Shown in pieces: positions 18,450-28,161 of a stretch of DNA of 64,000 bases (its first letter is position 1; each line of letters opens with the position of its first letter). The notes below the pieces were generated by a model. The model saw only the letters and a list, made by a program, of their open reading frames with translations. It had not been told where the DNA came from and searched no databases. The DNA is from Butyrivibrio proteoclasticus (lineage in GTDB: Bacteria > Bacillota > Clostridia > Lachnospirales > Lachnospiraceae). The DNA lies in assembly GCF_900115735.1 (NCBI RefSeq), contig NZ_FOXO01000018.1:20908-84907 (forward strand). The letters run 5' to 3'. The position numbers and the translations under genes are program-made.

Positions 18450-19418
18450 ATGTCAGATACAAATAAGAAAGCAATTAAGATACCTATGTGGGTACATATT
18501 CTGCTAATTGCAATAATTGTGGGTGTTTTAGCCTTTTCAGGGTTCAAGCTTTGGAGATGGAATCAGGGAACAGCAAGGACTGAAGGTGTAACAGGCGAGA
18601 GCTACGAGATAGAAGTACTTGATCAGATATTCCTTTTATCAGAGGATAAAAAGGCCGGTCATGAAGCGGATGAGACAGAGACAATTCTTTTTCTTGGCAA
18701 TGATTCGCTTACCTATGATACATCTGAAACAGGAGTAACAAGTCAGGTTCAGTCAAAGCTTGCTGGTTCGAACTGCATAAATGCAGGATTTCCGGCTTCG
18801 ACAGTTGCGCTAAAAAATGCTGAATATGCAGATGATTATGCTCTTGATGCCTTTAGCTTTTACAATGTTGCAAAGTGCATATATGATGGTGACTTTGATC
18901 AGCTTATTGAGAAGGCAACTCTTTTTGAAGATTCAAGATATGATAAGAGTGCTGAAGTTTTAGATGGACTTGATTTTAATACTGTTGATACACTGGTTAT
19001 TTTCTACAACGCACAGGATTATCTTAATCTCAGAATTGGTATGAATCCTGACAACGACAGCGATACGGTTACTTTTAGCGGTGCTCTTAATGCAGGTATT
19101 AAGCTTATTCAGGAAAAGTATCCATTTATTAGGATTGTTTGCATGTCTTTCCCTATGTGTTATGCCTATGATTCATCAGGTCAGCTTGTGAGCGGAGACA
19201 GATATGATTTTGGAAATGGTAAGCTTACGACTTACCTGCAGTTTATGATTGATGTTTCCGGAGCAACAGGAGTTTCTTTTGTGGATAACTATTATGGCAC
19301 GATTGATGAGGATAACAGTTCTACATGGCTTCTGGACAACGTTCATGTGAATGCAGACTGTAATGCATATATGGCAGATCACTTTGTGAGAGTCATCTAT
19401 CCAGACTACGGTAATTGA
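18450..19418 (+). CDS. Membrane-anchored SGNH/GDSL-like hydrolase or acyltransferase
   Basis: 322 residues: membrane segment at about 12-30, then an extracellular domain with ILFLGNDSLTY (Ser block near residue 85-90), an NAGFPASTV Gly block, FYNAQDYLN and a terminal DNVHVNADCN Asp-x-x-His block. The ordering matches SGNH/GDSL folds. No MBOAT is adjacent, so it may be a free-standing esterase removing O-acyl groups or a third acylation partner. The catalytic assignment is by motif only. Confidence 0.6.
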   Translation: MSDTNKKAIKIPMWVHILLIAIIVGVLAFSGFKLWRWNQGTARTEGVTGESYEIEVLDQIFLLSEDKKAGHEADETETILFLGNDSLTYDTSETGVTSQVQSKLAGSNCINAGFPASTVALKNAEYADDYALDAFSFYNVAKCIYDGDFDQLIEKATLFEDSRYDKSAEVLDGLDFNTVDTLVIFYNAQDYLNLRIGMNPDNDSDTVTFSGALNAGIKLIQEKYPFIRIVCMSFPMCYAYDSSGQLVSGDRYDFGNGKLTTYLQFMIDVSGATGVSFVDNYYGTIDEDNSSTWLLDNVHVNADCNAYMADHFVRVIYPDYGN

Positions 19419-19426
19419 GAGGAATT

Positions 19427-19798
19427 ATGAAAAAAAGAATTAGTATAGCAGATATTCTGCTTTTGCAGAGCGCAGTGGTAGTTTATTCATTATCTACTGT
19501 TGCAGCTAATCTGGCTTCAAAATATGAGTTTTTATCAACCGGATATATTTTGTTTTTTGGACTTGAGTTTGTAATCCTGGCTGCCTATGCTCTTATCTGG
19601 CAGCAGATGATAAAGAGATTTCAGCTCTCTGTAGCTTATGCCAACAAGGCTCTGACACTTATGTGGTCAATGCTTTGGAATTTCATAATCTTCAGTCAGG
19701 GTATAACTCCATTTAAGGTTGTGGGAGTATTATTAGTAGTGATTGGAGTTATGATTATGAATTCAGGCGCTGTGAAAGGAGAAGGCGAAGATGATTAA
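19427..19798 (+). CDS. SMR/EamA-like four-helix protein, subunit A of a flippase-like pair
   Basis: About 123 residues with four membrane helices (EmrE/ArnE size). GAGAGGA at 19417-19423 precedes ATG 19427; an upstream TTG at 19415 is in frame but has no site. The C-terminal part, ANKALTLMWSMLWNFIIFSQG..., matches the second half of SMR-like drug/metabolite transporter units. It overlaps the next SMR-like gene by eight bases, an ArnE/ArnF-like pair. I infer a heterodimer that flips the polyprenyl-phosphate sugar made by the 318 enzyme. Drug export is an alternative but does not fit the context. Confidence 0.7.
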   Translation: MKKRISIADILLLQSAVVVYSLSTVAANLASKYEFLSTGYILFFGLEFVILAAYALIWQQMIKRFQLSVAYANKALTLMWSMLWNFIIFSQGITPFKVVGVLLVVIGVMIMNSGAVKGEGEDD

Positions 19799-20135
19799 CA
19801 TTTACTTTTTCCTTATGATCATAGCTGAGTTTATAGCTTCAACATCTCAGATGTTATTAAAACAAAGCGCAGGAAGAAAGTATTCATCATTTATCAGAGA
19901 GTACTTAAATGGTCTTGTTATTGGGGGATATGGACTTTTAGTGCTGTCCATGATAATTTCGATTTTTTGCTATGACGGACTTGGCTACATGGGCGTGGTC
20001 GTAATGGAACCTGTGGGATATATTATAGTTATGTTCATGTCCAGATTTTTCTTTAAAGAAAAAGTGACAGCCAGAAAGCTTACAGGTATGGTTTTTATTA
20101 TTGCCGGAATAGCAGTTTTTTATGCACTTGGATAA
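19791..20135 (+). CDS. SMR/EamA-like four-helix protein, subunit B of a flippase-like pair
   Basis: 114 residues and four membrane helices. ASTSQMLLKQSAG at residues 14-26 is the helix-1 signature of SMR/ArnF proteins, and VVMEPVGYIIVMFMSRFFFKE matches the third-to-fourth helix region. The ATG overlaps the end of subunit A, so the pair is translationally coupled. The pair would move an undecaprenyl-phosphate sugar across the membrane for GT-C enzymes (inference from ArnE/ArnF). Confidence 0.7.
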   Translation: MINIYFFLMIIAEFIASTSQMLLKQSAGRKYSSFIREYLNGLVIGGYGLLVLSMIISIFCYDGLGYMGVVVMEPVGYIIVMFMSRFFFKEKVTARKLTGMVFIIAGIAVFYALG

Positions 20136-20154
20136 AAGTTTATCGGAGGGGATT

Positions 20155-21801
20155 TTGAAAACAAAACGTAAGATGGAGATAAACACAGTAATCGCAAGGA
20201 TTATCACCGCCATCCTGGCAGTGGTATTTCTTGCGCTTTTGTTTGTGTTTATCGATGCCAATATTTTTCATTATACAGCCAGGATGGAAGCGGACATTGC
20301 TTCGGAAACTCTTTTGGGAGCGGTGATATACGACAATGGATTTATTCAGCCATCAACCTGGTACGCATCAACTGCAGTCAGAGTTATATCTGTTCCGAAT
20401 GTTGCGGCGTTTATTTATCCTCTTGTGGCACATAATGCCAATCTTGCTGCAGGTATTTCATGCGTGATAATGATGATTTTGCTGCTTGCCGTTATGGTCT
20501 TATATTTTTGGCAGATAGGTTTTGCTCCTGTTCAGATACTATCGGTTTTGGTAATCGTTATGTCTTTGACCAATTCGGCAGATGAATTTCAGAGAATGCT
20601 GTTTTTATACGCATCTTATTATGTAAGTCATGCCATAACTCTTTTTCTTATACTTATTTTTTATAATAAATGGTTAAAAGAAAACAAATTGTCATGGTGG
20701 ACTGTTATTCTATCACTTGTTATTGCCATGACCAATGGTATGCAGGGAATGCATGCCTGCCTGTTCTGCTATATTCCGCTTATTGTAACTGAAGTTATCA
20801 GGAGAATAGTATTTTGGGCAAAAGAAGAGGAGCAGAACAATATATTCATTATGATCTGGGTATTTGTTTTGTTTGCAGCTTCTTATGGCAGTACAAAGTT
20901 TTTTGGCTCAAACAATTTCGGCGCCGGCAGAAATATAAGACATGCTTTTGAAAAGTTTATAGGCGAGGTTTGTCCTACTATTGCAAATGCTCTTAGTTTC
21001 AATAGACTACCGGTTTTGGCGATTCTGATTGTTACAGCTTCAATAGCAGGGTATGTGATCTGCGTTTATAAATTGATAAAGAATGCAGGCAATACGTTTG
21101 ATGAGGATATCTTTAGAAATTACAAAGCTGCCCTTTCAGATGATAAGCTTGATTCGTCTGACCATACATATAGGTTCTGGAGTTTGCTGGTATTTCCGTT
21201 TGGATTTATTCTCTGCACACTTCTTGAGACTTTCACTACTGCAGATGTGGCAGGAAGGTATTTTCTCATGCTTTTGTTTACGGTAGGAACAGGCTTTGCT
21301 CTTTTAAGCCATCAGTTAAAAGAAAAGATCCGGGATTTTGCTTTGGTACGAGGAATCATTCTTACCGCTTTACTTTTAGTTGTTTCTTTTTATGGAGTAT
21401 TTTCAGCCTTCGTTTTTTACAGTGAATTGATAAGAGATGACAGTTCATTTGACACTGATGCATATAAGGCTTATAACTGGATGGCAGAGAATGGCTATTC
21501 ATATGGCTATACAACATTTGATTACGCCAATTATATTACTGTTATGGGAAATAATACTGTCAAGGTAAGGGCTGTTAATAACATGGCTGACATGGCCGGC
21601 TGCAAGTGGCTTTCGGATACTACCTGGTATCCACCTGTTAAGTCGCAGGAGGGTGCAACCTGTTATATCGTATCTGAAGCTATGAGCGAAGATTTCAATG
21701 TGTTCCTTGAGAATTATGAACCGGAAATCCTAGGTACTGCTGAAGTAGGCAAGTTTATTATATATGTCTTGGATCATGACTATACCTTGTGGGAGAGGTA
21801 A
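20155..21801 (+). CDS. Multi-pass membrane protein, possible GT-C glycosyltransferase
   Basis: About 548 residues with some eleven membrane segments and a soluble tail after about residue 440. I chose TTG 20155 because GGAGG at 20145-20149 lies five bases upstream; the longer ATG at 20122 would overlap the previous gene. The first external region contains a YDNGFIQPSTWYAS segment. I do not recognise a named family. Size, topology and place after the SMR pair suggest a sugar transferase acting outside the membrane, but this is inference. Confidence 0.55.
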   Translation: MKTKRKMEINTVIARIITAILAVVFLALLFVFIDANIFHYTARMEADIASETLLGAVIYDNGFIQPSTWYASTAVRVISVPNVAAFIYPLVAHNANLAAGISCVIMMILLLAVMVLYFWQIGFAPVQILSVLVIVMSLTNSADEFQRMLFLYASYYVSHAITLFLILIFYNKWLKENKLSWWTVILSLVIAMTNGMQGMHACLFCYIPLIVTEVIRRIVFWAKEEEQNNIFIMIWVFVLFAASYGSTKFFGSNNFGAGRNIRHAFEKFIGEVCPTIANALSFNRLPVLAILIVTASIAGYVICVYKLIKNAGNTFDEDIFRNYKAALSDDKLDSSDHTYRFWSLLVFPFGFILCTLLETFTTADVAGRYFLMLLFTVGTGFALLSHQLKEKIRDFALVRGIILTALLLVVSFYGVFSAFVFYSELIRDDSSFDTDAYKAYNWMAENGYSYGYTTFDYANYITVMGNNTVKVRAVNNMADMAGCKWLSDTTWYPPVKSQEGATCYIVSEAMSEDFNVFLENYEPEILGTAEVGKFIIYVLDHDYTLWER

Positions 21802-21902
21802 ATTTGGGTCAGGTTGCTGATGCAATTTATAAATGCTAGAATTATTTTTTGAGGGGATTACTTGTTTATGTGTGGAGGTATGTGAAAAAAGGAGCAATAA
21901 TA

Positions 21903-23618
21903 ATGATAATATCAATAATCAGTTGGTGCTACATCTTCTGTTTAAGTTTTAGTCTTGGATACGCAGTGTTAAAATTGCTATCCAGGGTGATTCCTATACC
22001 GTCTCTTAAGACGCTTGGGATTACCGGTATTGTAGTGACCGGACTGATGAGTATGACTGTATATGCTGAGTATTTCAGTATTTTTTATAAGGTTGGGGGG
22101 CTATGTCATGGAATAATGTTTATAGCTTCTTTGGCAAGCTTTTTTATATATAGAAAAGAGATAGTGCCTATATTTAAGAATCAGCTTGTTCATGACAACA
22201 GATTAAAATTTGTCTTATTTTCTATTATTTTTGTTACTGCATCTTTTTATTCTTCCCGAGGTCAGTTCCATACCGATACCGGAATTTACCATGCTCAGGC
22301 TATACGTCTTTTAGAGGAGTATGGTTGTGTCAGGGGACTTGGTAATTTCCAGCTTCATTTTGCTTATAACAGCTCATATCTGGCTTTATGTGCTTTGTTT
22401 ACAATGAGCTTTATTTTGCCGTATGCTCTGCATACCATGACTGGATTTTTCATGATTATTTTTACAGGTTTCGCGGTAAGCGGCCTTATAAGGTCCAAAG
22501 GCCATGGCTGGAAAGGCTCTGATATGGCAAGAATCGCCATTATCATGTACTCTGTGACTGTATTAAGCGGACTACAGTCCCCGGCCACGGATTATGGAAC
22601 TCTTTACATGGTGATGTATATTTTAACAGCCTGGATTGTTCATGCAGAGGAGAAAACAGACAAATCGGAGGATCTGGCGGTATATGGCTTTTTGTCAGTG
22701 CTTTCAATCTTTACAGTCAGCATGAAGCTTTCTGCAGCGGCAATAGTGATACTTGCTGTTGTTCCACTTGTTCTTTTGATCAGACAAAAGAAATTTAATC
22801 TGATTGGAATATATGTGCTGATGGGATTTTTATCCTTCCTGCCGTTTTTGATAAGGAATGTGATCTTATCGGGATATCTGATATATCCTGTTACAGCTAT
22901 AGATTTATTTGACGTGGTCTGGAAAATTCCTGTTGAGTACGTGAAAACGGACTCGCAGCAGATTACTGCCTGGGGAAGGGCTCTTTATGATATAAATAAA
23001 CTTGATCTTCCGTTTGCAGAGTGGCTTCCAATCTGGTGGGGAGGGCAGCAGGTCTATGGTAAGCTTCTTATATTTTCACAGGCTATCGGTATGTGTCTTG
23101 TTACGTTAATCTTCCTTAGAAGAGTTGACAGAAATCACAAACTTAGAAATGATATGATAGTTTTTTACATAGCTCTTTTGGGCGGTGTTGCGCTCTGGTT
23201 TTTGACGGCACCATTTATAAGATACGGCCTGGCATATCTGCTGTTGTTGCCGATGTGCGCTCTGGGGGATTACTTTGGGGAGATGTTCCACAGATGGCAG
23301 ATAAGACTTTTGACTATAATAATTGCTGTGGCAGTATTGTTTGGAGCATGGATTATCAATTATATCGGGGATGACATTGAGTTTGTACAAAATTACACAA
23401 AGGACGGATATATATTCTGGCCTGTTCCATTTGAAGATGCAGAAACTGACATCTGTGAGATGGATGGTGTTACAGTGTATAATTCTACAGATGAGCAGGT
23501 AAACAGCTACAACTACTATCCAAATACCTGTTATCACGATATGATGAACAGGACCGAATTGATCGGAAGTACTATTAAAGAAGGATTTAAGCCAAAGGAT
23601 GTTACTGATGGCGATTAA
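21903..23618 (+). CDS. Multi-pass membrane protein with DTGIYHAQ loop, GT-C-like
   Basis: About 571 residues from ATG 21903 (GGAG at 21891-21894); GTG 21882 behind GGAGG is an alternative. The first long external loop has HTDTGIYHAQAIRLLEEYG near residue 120, a pattern seen in large bacterial membrane proteins of polysaccharide loci with a GT-C-like fold. About twelve membrane segments are followed by a short soluble tail. It is the fourth or fifth such protein in this run. The donor, acceptor and even the enzymatic role are unknown. Confidence 0.6.
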   Translation: MIISIISWCYIFCLSFSLGYAVLKLLSRVIPIPSLKTLGITGIVVTGLMSMTVYAEYFSIFYKVGGLCHGIMFIASLASFFIYRKEIVPIFKNQLVHDNRLKFVLFSIIFVTASFYSSRGQFHTDTGIYHAQAIRLLEEYGCVRGLGNFQLHFAYNSSYLALCALFTMSFILPYALHTMTGFFMIIFTGFAVSGLIRSKGHGWKGSDMARIAIIMYSVTVLSGLQSPATDYGTLYMVMYILTAWIVHAEEKTDKSEDLAVYGFLSVLSIFTVSMKLSAAAIVILAVVPLVLLIRQKKFNLIGIYVLMGFLSFLPFLIRNVILSGYLIYPVTAIDLFDVVWKIPVEYVKTDSQQITAWGRALYDINKLDLPFAEWLPIWWGGQQVYGKLLIFSQAIGMCLVTLIFLRRVDRNHKLRNDMIVFYIALLGGVALWFLTAPFIRYGLAYLLLLPMCALGDYFGEMFHRWQIRLLTIIIAVAVLFGAWIINYIGDDIEFVQNYTKDGYIFWPVPFEDAETDICEMDGVTVYNSTDEQVNSYNYYPNTCYHDMMNRTELIGSTIKEGFKPKDVTDGD

Positions 23619-23630
23619 AGGGATCAGAGT

Positions 23631-26531
23631 ATGAGAAAAAGTTTAAAAAGAGGTTTGGGGCTTGCCAGGAAAAGTTCGCGTACAAAGCGTCATGACGAGG
23701 ATATAGATTATAAAGAGCAGTATGATGACTATGATGATTATCCTGAGGATGATTATGATGACGACTTTGGTGATGCAGAGGATGATTATTATTACGAGGA
23801 TGATCAGGAATACGAGCGCGAGACAGACGGCATAGATGATGACGAATATGACACAGACTATGATGACGACCGCGACTATTATGAAGAAGATGATTCCTAT
23901 GAGAACGAGAATTCTTATGAGGATGAAGATGATTCTTTTGAGATCGATGACCCTTACGAGGATGAGGATGATGAGCTCTACGAGGGTGATGAAGACTACA
24001 GAAATGTAGAGGATATTGATGCCGGCAGAAACTATGAACATGATGAATATGACGAGGATGATGAAGATTATGATGACTGGCATGATAGAAGAGAAGGGCT
24101 AAGTGATGATTCCGGATCAGGATTTTTTAGCATAATTACTGAATCTTCTGCGGTTGAGAGAATTGCAGCCCTTATCTTTGTCGTTCTTATTGCCGGAGCT
24201 GTGGCTACAGGTGTGTTCTACAAGAAAGCCATGGATAAAAATCACGAAATCAGCTCTTTTGCCAGCGTGGGTGCAAATTACGGAGAGACCGAGATTGTAG
24301 GTGAGAGCGGACTTATTGCTGTGGCGGATGCCCAGAGAGCAAAGCTTGAAGCGGCGCAGCTTATTTCCGAAGATGAGGAAAACGAAGAGGAAGAAAACAG
24401 CGAGGAAGAGGATGAGAATGCTTCAGTAAACGTTTCTATGTCTGTTACCACTATCAAAAGTGACATTAAGATAAAGTTTACGAATTCCAAGACCGGAAAG
24501 CTTGTTGCCAGCACTCCTTTTACAGTAACGGTTGTAAATCCGGATGGAGGCAGCGTTACCTATGATGATCATGATCAGGACGGAATCATCTATAAAAAAG
24601 ACCTGACAGCAGGAAAGTACACAGTCACTCCCAATGTCCTTTCGGGTGAATATGAAAAATATAAGATTGATACAGCCTCCAAATCAGTTACTGTTAAAAA
24701 CACAGTTGAGATGAAGGCTGTTGATGTGACAGGTGAAGTCAAAAAGGAATCTGAAGTAAATGTAGCAAAAGAGGATACAGCTGTTGCAGACAAGGTTGAG
24801 TCAGCCCTTACAGATACTGTTGAGTGGGTTGAAAGTACCAAGAGTGAAGTTAGCGAAGGAACTGATAGCGGAGAAGGTGGTTACATTTATGAGGTAGTGG
24901 ACAAGAGCAGCATTGTGGATCCTTCCAGCAGTGCCATGAATGGCGTTGGCCGGTTCATGTTCCTGGCTTTTGCAGCAGCACCTGAAGAAAATTCAGATAA
25001 TGCTGAAGAGGAAGATAAGGAGTTTAAGGTAAAAGCGTATGATGTTACCTTAAAAATCGGAGAGACATCCAAGATAGAGATTATTGATGGACCTTCGGAA
25101 CTAAAGTATTCTTCATCAGATTCAGACCTTGTAAAGGTTTCAGAAGACGGAACGATTTCAGCAGTTGGCGAGGGCGTAGAATACATAACTATTACAGCCG
25201 AAGGATATCAGAAGGAAGTTGTTAAAGTTATTGTGAAAAAAGAAGAGAGCGCATCCAGCAGTTCAAGCGCGGGTAGTTCAAACTCAAGTAGTTCAAACTC
25301 AAGTAGTTCAAACTCAAGTAGTTCAAACTCAAGTAGTTCAAGCTCAAGCAGTTCAAGCAGTTCAAGCGCCAGCTCAAGTAGTTCAGGTTCAAGCAGCGCC
25401 AGCTCAAGTAGTTCAAGCTCCGATGGGGCAGGCAGTGCATCGTCCGACAATAAGACAACACCGATAAATATTACCAGGGTAACTCTTGTAAAGGGCAGAA
25501 CTTTTAAGATTGAGCCAAAGAGTACTGATATTGCGCTTAATGTTAGTTCGGCTGATACCGGAAAGGTTTCTGTAGATGGTACAACCATAAAAGGTGAGGA
25601 TACCGGTGAGACAACAGTTACTGTAACTGCAGATGGATATGCTGAAGCTAAAGTGACAGTTACTGTAAAGAGCAATTCCGAAAAGCTACAGACCAAGGAC
25701 GGCAAGCAGGTTTACATTAAAGACAGCGAAGGTAATTATATAGAAGCTGATTATGGCGACTATTATATCGAGTCTGCTTTTTATCTGAGAAGTGGTGCAA
25801 CTTCTTATAAATATACCGGATGGCAGACTATTGATGGAAAAACATATTATTTTGACAAAAACGGAAATGCTGTAACCGGTGAGCAGGTCATTCAGGGAGC
25901 AAAGTACACCTTTGAAAGCGATGGAGCAATTGCAGGATCATCCAATATCATGGGTATTGACGTCAGCAAGTGGAATGGCAATATCGACTGGGCTGCTGTT
26001 AAGAACTCCGGGGTGAATTTTGTTATTATCAGATGTGGATACAGAGGCTCGTCAGAGGGAGCACTTATTGAGGACTCCAAGTTTAAGTCAAACATAAAAG
26101 GTGCTCAGGATGCAGGCCTTAAGGTTGGTGTGTATTTCTTTTCACAGGCGGTTAATGAAGTTGAGGCTGTTGAGGAAGCATCCATGGTTATCAGTCTTAT
26201 CAAAGGATATAGCCTGTCATACCCTGTTTATCTGGATGTTGAAAAGAGTAACGGAAGAGGTGATGGCATCAGTAGTGACCAGAGAACCGCCAATATCAAG
26301 GCATTCTGTGGAACAGTTGCAAATGCAGGATATTCAGTTGGTGTCTACTCCAACAAGACCTGGTTTACAGAAAAAATGAATATTTCGCAGCTTGGAAGCT
26401 ACAACATCTGGCTTGCTCAGTACAAGTCAGATATGGAATACTCTGCTTCCAAAGTAAATATGTGGCAATACACTTCAAAAGGAAAAGTATCCGGTATTTC
26501 CGGAAATGTAGATATGAATATCTACTACTGA
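23631..26531 (+). CDS. Membrane-anchored GH25 lysozyme with acidic cytoplasmic domain and Ser-rich linker
   Basis: 966 residues. Residues 1-20 are basic; about 20-165 are extremely rich in Asp, Glu and Tyr; a membrane segment follows at about 174-196. Outside are a coiled Glu-rich stretch, a collagen-binding/prealbumin-like beta domain, a bacterial Ig-like domain, a Ser-rich linker (about 540-605), a second Ig-like domain, a wall-binding repeat with GWQTIDGKTYYFDKNG (about 724-765) and a GH25 muramidase from about 773. GH25 landmarks are GIDVSKWNGNIDW, YPVYLDVE (catalytic Asp/Glu) and VDMNIYY at the end. It cleaves peptidoglycan while tethered to the membrane, unlike most secreted GH25 enzymes. 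Confidence 0.88.
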   Translation: MRKSLKRGLGLARKSSRTKRHDEDIDYKEQYDDYDDYPEDDYDDDFGDAEDDYYYEDDQEYERETDGIDDDEYDTDYDDDRDYYEEDDSYENENSYEDEDDSFEIDDPYEDEDDELYEGDEDYRNVEDIDAGRNYEHDEYDEDDEDYDDWHDRREGLSDDSGSGFFSIITESSAVERIAALIFVVLIAGAVATGVFYKKAMDKNHEISSFASVGANYGETEIVGESGLIAVADAQRAKLEAAQLISEDEENEEEENSEEEDENASVNVSMSVTTIKSDIKIKFTNSKTGKLVASTPFTVTVVNPDGGSVTYDDHDQDGIIYKKDLTAGKYTVTPNVLSGEYEKYKIDTASKSVTVKNTVEMKAVDVTGEVKKESEVNVAKEDTAVADKVESALTDTVEWVESTKSEVSEGTDSGEGGYIYEVVDKSSIVDPSSSAMNGVGRFMFLAFAAAPEENSDNAEEEDKEFKVKAYDVTLKIGETSKIEIIDGPSELKYSSSDSDLVKVSEDGTISAVGEGVEYITITAEGYQKEVVKVIVKKEESASSSSSAGSSNSSSSNSSSSNSSSSNSSSSSSSSSSSSSASSSSSGSSSASSSSSSSDGAGSASSDNKTTPINITRVTLVKGRTFKIEPKSTDIALNVSSADTGKVSVDGTTIKGEDTGETTVTVTADGYAEAKVTVTVKSNSEKLQTKDGKQVYIKDSEGNYIEADYGDYYIESAFYLRSGATSYKYTGWQTIDGKTYYFDKNGNAVTGEQVIQGAKYTFESDGAIAGSSNIMGIDVSKWNGNIDWAAVKNSGVNFVIIRCGYRGSSEGALIEDSKFKSNIKGAQDAGLKVGVYFFSQAVNEVEAVEEASMVISLIKGYSLSYPVYLDVEKSNGRGDGISSDQRTANIKAFCGTVANAGYSVGVYSNKTWFTEKMNISQLGSYNIWLAQYKSDMEYSASKVNMWQYTSKGKVSGISGNVDMNIYY
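25275..25334 (+). repeat. Four perfect 15-bp tandem repeats coding the Ser-rich linker
   Basis: The unit AGTTCAAACTCAAGT occurs four times without change and codes SSNSS; degenerate units continue to about 25420. Each unit is five codons, so copy-number change would alter linker length without breaking the frame. Confidence 0.9.
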
Positions 26532-26596
26532 TAAACGGGTGTGGATATGTACCAAAACAGGAATATCCACTGACTTTGTATTTTGAAAGCAGATAT

Positions 26597-28069
26597 ATGA
26601 AAAAAAGATTAAATGATAAAAAATTGATATTTTTATACCTGATTCTCCCATTGGTATTTTTCATGGGCCTTGCAGTGCTTGACGGAACGGTGTGGTGCGT
26701 GGATTCACAGAGTTATGTGAGTATGGATTTCACCAGAGAACCTGTTTATCCATTGTTTCTCTTAGGAATCAGGAAGGTTTTTGAATTTTTTGATTTTGCA
26801 GGACAGATGTACGGGCAGCCGTCATATTTATTCTGCGCTGTTATCATCCAGAGTTTATTATGGGTGTATACTACGGCAAGACTTGGCTTTTTTGCGTATA
26901 AAGTAGCAAGAGATAACACCTACGAAGAAAGAGCAAGACTTGTAGGCTTTTTGGCAGTTTTTTTCCAAATAGCAGTGTGTGTGTTAAACCGTTTTATTGC
27001 TGCCAGAGGTTCAATGTATTCTGAGTGCATCATGACAGAGAGCCTGGCAATGCCGTTGTTTGTACTTTTTAACATCAGGCTGTTTATGGCGCTAAAGGAT
27101 TATAGCAAACGGAATCTGACAGTTCTTTTTCTACTGTGTGTTCTGATATCCAGCATCAGAAAGCAGATGCTCATAACTCTTCTCATTTGGGGATTTTTGT
27201 CATTTGTCATGCATCTTTTGTGGAAAAGAACCAGAGATTTCAGGAAATTTGTGGAAACCTTCATACTTGTTATCCTTGCAGTTATTTGCATCAGCGTTGC
27301 AGACAGAAGCTATAATTATGTTCTCCGCGGGCACTTTGTTGAGCACACAGGAAACAGTAAAGGGGCGCTTGATACAGTTCTTTATACAGCAAAGGCTGAA
27401 GATGCATCTTTGTATGAAAAGTATGATGACTCAGAGGATTATCCGAATCTTAGTGAGCTGTATACAAGGATTTATGATGTTTTGATCAAACAGGAGCTTA
27501 CAATTGACTTTGCAAAGTCCGGGTATGAGCTTGGAGAAGAATCAACTGTTTCCAATTCTGACTGGGTTGCGATGGCTTCTCACTATGCGGATTGCTATGA
27601 TGTAATAGGATTTGATGTTGTTCTTCCAATATGTGAGGAATATGTTGCTGAGTACTTCCCGAATCTGGATGAAGTTTCTGCACAGTTAAAAGAGGATGCG
27701 GTTGAGAAAGTTCTTTTGAAAGAGCTTATAAAAAAGGATGTTTTGGGAATATTTAAGGGAGAGTCAAAAGCGTTTTTTTATGTATTTAAGGCAAATGTGT
27801 TAAAGGCATTTGTTATATCGGTGGCAAATATTTCACCTAAAATACTTATAACAGCTTCCCTGATAATTTACATTTTGTATCTGACTTTGATGTTCAGGAT
27901 AGGAGTACTCAGAAAAAAAGAAGATATTCTTTTGATGGCGTTTATTGTTATTACAGGAGTGTTTATAAACAGCATGGTTACGGGATCTATGATATTTCCG
28001 CAGCCCAGATACATGTGCTATTCCATGGGACTCTTCTACTTATTGATAAGTTGTGATATACTGCTATGA
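26597..28069 (+). CDS. Multi-pass membrane protein of the surface-polysaccharide run
   Basis: About 490 residues from ATG 26597. The frame is open upstream to 26462, but that part overlaps the GH25 gene and its stop region. About nine membrane segments; an early external loop reads TVWCVDSQSYVSMDFTREPVYP, and an extracellular soluble block occupies roughly residues 250-400. The family is not recognised; topology is compatible with a GT-C enzyme or a polymerase-like protein. No good ribosome binding site is seen. A 63-bp inverted repeat overlaps its stop codon, so this is probably the last gene of the first long operon. Confidence 0.6.
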   Translation: MKKRLNDKKLIFLYLILPLVFFMGLAVLDGTVWCVDSQSYVSMDFTREPVYPLFLLGIRKVFEFFDFAGQMYGQPSYLFCAVIIQSLLWVYTTARLGFFAYKVARDNTYEERARLVGFLAVFFQIAVCVLNRFIAARGSMYSECIMTESLAMPLFVLFNIRLFMALKDYSKRNLTVLFLLCVLISSIRKQMLITLLIWGFLSFVMHLLWKRTRDFRKFVETFILVILAVICISVADRSYNYVLRGHFVEHTGNSKGALDTVLYTAKAEDASLYEKYDDSEDYPNLSELYTRIYDVLIKQELTIDFAKSGYELGEESTVSNSDWVAMASHYADCYDVIGFDVVLPICEEYVAEYFPNLDEVSAQLKEDAVEKVLLKELIKKDVLGIFKGESKAFFYVFKANVLKAFVISVANISPKILITASLIIYILYLTLMFRIGVLRKKEDILLMAFIVITGVFINSMVTGSMIFPQPRYMCYSMGLFYLLISCDILL

Positions 28070-28122
28070 TAAGAGAGTCTCGGGATATATATGTATTCTT
28101 GAGACCGTATTATCACAGCAGT
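28060..28122 (+). terminator. Long hairpin over the stop codon at the end of the first operon
   Basis: ACTGCTATGATAA (28060-28072) pairs with TTATCACAGCAGT (28110-28122) with one mismatch, and GTCTC (28077-28081) pairs with GAGAC (28101-28105) inside. The stop codon TGA at 28067-28069 lies in the left arm. There is no T tract, so it may be an mRNA 3' stabiliser or a processing site and not a classic terminator. Confidence 0.5.
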
Positions 28123-28161
28123 AATACATAAAGAAGATAAAAAAGAAATGAGGAAAAATAA

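Noticed and set aside
23643..25705. Several minus-strand ORFs opposite the GH25 gene, including one of 165 codons
   Set aside because: They are low-complexity Ile/Val- or Leu/Glu-rich translations of the antisense of Asp/Glu- and Ser-repeat codons and have no ribosome binding sites.
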